64,000 nt of DNA from CAZDCD01 sp964503885. GTDB taxonomy: Bacteria; Bacteroidota; Bacteroidia; Bacteroidales; UBA10428. The stretch lies in assembly GCA_964503885.1 (NCBI GenBank), contig CAZDCD010000003.1:124001-188000 (forward strand), given 5' to 3'. A program made the translations under genes and the position numbers. Position 1 is the stretch's first letter; every line of letters starts with the position of its first letter. This document shows positions 63,085-64,000 of this stretch, piece after piece. The notes beneath the pieces are model-generated. The model had not been told where the DNA came from and made no database searches. It worked only from the letters and a program-made list of their open reading frames with translations.

Positions 63085-64000
63085 GTTTCACCTCCTCCCC
63101 GAATCTTTTGGGTTTTATATACCTGTTTATCAGCGGAACAAATCCGTTCATAATAAGAATGGCAAACGACACCCCTTCAGGATAGGATCCAAAAACCCTG
63201 ATTATTACAGTTATAAACCCTATTCCTGCTCCAAAAATAATCATTCCAACATGTGTCATAGGTGATGTCACATAATCGGTTGCCATGAAGATCGCCCCGA
63301 GCAACAATCCCCCGGTGAGAATATGAAATAGCGGATCGGCATTCTTTTCGGGATTTATGAGCCAGAGTATCCCGGTAAATAGCAACACCATACCCACCGT
63401 TGAAACCGGTATGTGCCATGTGATGATTTTTTTATACAACATATAAATAAACCCTAGAACCAATGCCAGTCCGGCCACTTCACCCAGTGATCCTCCGAGT
63501 TTTCCAATGAACAGGTCAAAATAATCGGGTACCTTATGCATCAGCTCACTTAATGAATCGCCTTTCTTCAGTCCTTCTTTTATGATCGCCAATGGCGTTG
63601 GTCCGGTGGCTGCATCGATATAGGATGTGTTAAACCCTTTGGGTACAGGGTAGACCGTCATCGGTACCGGAAATGAGATCAGCAGAAAAACACGGCCGAC
63701 AAGAGCAGGATTAAACGGATTGTTGCCCAGCCCCCCGAAGGTCATCTTACCGATACCGATAGCAACAAGGCTGCCAACAATGATAATCCACCAGGGTATA
63801 TTTGAAGGCAGGTTAAATGCCAGCAGCAATCCTGTTACTAAAGCCGATCCGTCGGTAATTCTCACTTCGGTTTTCAGAAGGTATTTTTGAATGAGAAATT
63901 CAAATGTCAGGCACGAGATGATGGAAACTCCTGTAACTATAATTGCTCCAAGGCCATACATAAAAACCGATACTGCAAAGGCCGGAAGCAGAGCAACAAT
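63077..64000 (-). CDS. rnfD: Rnf complex subunit RnfD (5' end cut by window edge)
   Basis: An ATG lies at 63961, but the frame continues upstream to the edge as IVALLPAFAVSVF, which is typical of the first membrane segment of RnfD. The real start is therefore outside the window. Visible features include LIQKYLLKTEVRITDGSALVTGLLLAFNLP, FGGLGNNPFNPALVGRVFLLISFP and YIDAATGPTPLAIIKEG, the latter near the covalently flavinylated Thr region. Further segments include LGAIFMATDYVTSPMTHVG and PEGVSFAILIMNGFVPLINRY. It is the upstream member of the visible rnf operon; rnfB and rnfC are expected beyond the edge. Confidence 0.95.
   Translation of the reverse strand: MVALLPAFAVSVFMYGLGAIIVTGVSIISCLTFEFLIQKYLLKTEVRITDGSALVTGLLLAFNLPSNIPWWIIIVGSLVAIGIGKMTFGGLGNNPFNPALVGRVFLLISFPVPMTVYPVPKGFNTSYIDAATGPTPLAIIKEGLKKGDSLSELMHKVPDYFDLFIGKLGGSLGEVAGLALVLGFIYMLYKKIITWHIPVSTVGMVLLFTGILWLINPEKNADPLFHILTGGLLLGAIFMATDYVTSPMTHVGMIIFGAGIGFITVIIRVFGSYPEGVSFAILIMNGFVPLINRYIKPKRFGEEVKHV

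Noticed and set aside
1..64000. tRNA, rRNA, CRISPR array, riboswitch or intact insertion sequence
   Set aside because: No cloverleaf-like pattern, regularly spaced repeat array, riboswitch-like leader or transposase was found on reading; a covariance-model search would be needed to exclude small RNAs.

Overview
The window looks like a piece of a draft, probably metagenome-derived, genome of an anaerobic Bacteroidota bacterium (Bacteroidales-like). The evidence is: type IX secretion (T9SS) C-terminal sorting domains, Fib_succ_major (FISUMP) proteins, a decayed hybrid two-component (Y_Y_Y propeller) sensor, promoters resembling the Bacteroidota TAnnTTTG box, weak Shine-Dalgarno signals, an Rnf operon in the order D-G-E-A, and an Hdr/MetFV electron-transfer locus. 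A 100-N gap flanked by an identical 55-base duplication points to short-read scaffolding.

Layout. 0-5.3 kb: a rhodanese (cut by the window edge), a DUF427 protein, a membrane-anchored AraC/TolB-like/TPR regulator, and a LytS/LytTR-type two-component pair. 5.7-11.4 kb: four secreted proteins, namely two FISUMP proteins, a small T9SS protein and a GH16 glucanase with accessory domains. 11.5-17.4 kb: an alpha/beta hydrolase pseudogene, a double AHSA1 protein and a three-gene phosphorelay operon. 18-22.1 kb: a secreted PHB-depolymerase/feruloyl-esterase-like lipoprotein, a HepT/MntA toxin-antitoxin pair and an APC permease. The last two sit between three copies of a degenerate intergenic repeat.

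22.4-36.6 kb is the most striking block: ten co-directional genes, mvhD-like, metF, two glutamate-synthase FMN/Fe-S-like proteins, a class-II amidotransferase/GXGXG protein, hdrC, hdrB, a 1485-residue HdrA fusion with an embedded GltD-like NAD(P)H module, mvhD and metV. Known MetFV-HdrABC-MvhD complexes couple methylene-tetrahydrofolate reduction to flavin-based electron transfer. Here a split glutamate synthase is interleaved with that set. The GltD-like module inside HdrA could serve as its NAD(P)H-oxidising subunit. The rnfDGEA genes at the right edge would connect reduced ferredoxin to NAD+ and an ion gradient.

36.7-44.9 kb: a PPC/DUF296 lipoprotein, a large PAS hybrid histidine kinase, a CE2-like SGNH esterase, and a pseudogenised hybrid two-component sensor that contains the false scaffold gap.

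45.4-56.1 kb is a second unusual block: a C39-like peptidase, a RimK-like ATP-grasp ligase, a GCS2 carboxylate-amine ligase, an N-formylglutamate amidohydrolase, an MscS channel, a KamA radical-SAM aminomutase, a GNAT-deacetylase fusion, two D-Ala-D-Ala-ligase-like ATP-grasp enzymes and a GNAT. This looks like a pathway for a beta-amino-acid and/or glutamyl peptide-like small molecule, possibly an osmolyte. 56-64 kb: a WYL regulator, a flavodoxin-like protein, a GNAT, Tex, and the Rnf genes. No tRNA, rRNA, CRISPR array or intact insertion sequence was seen.
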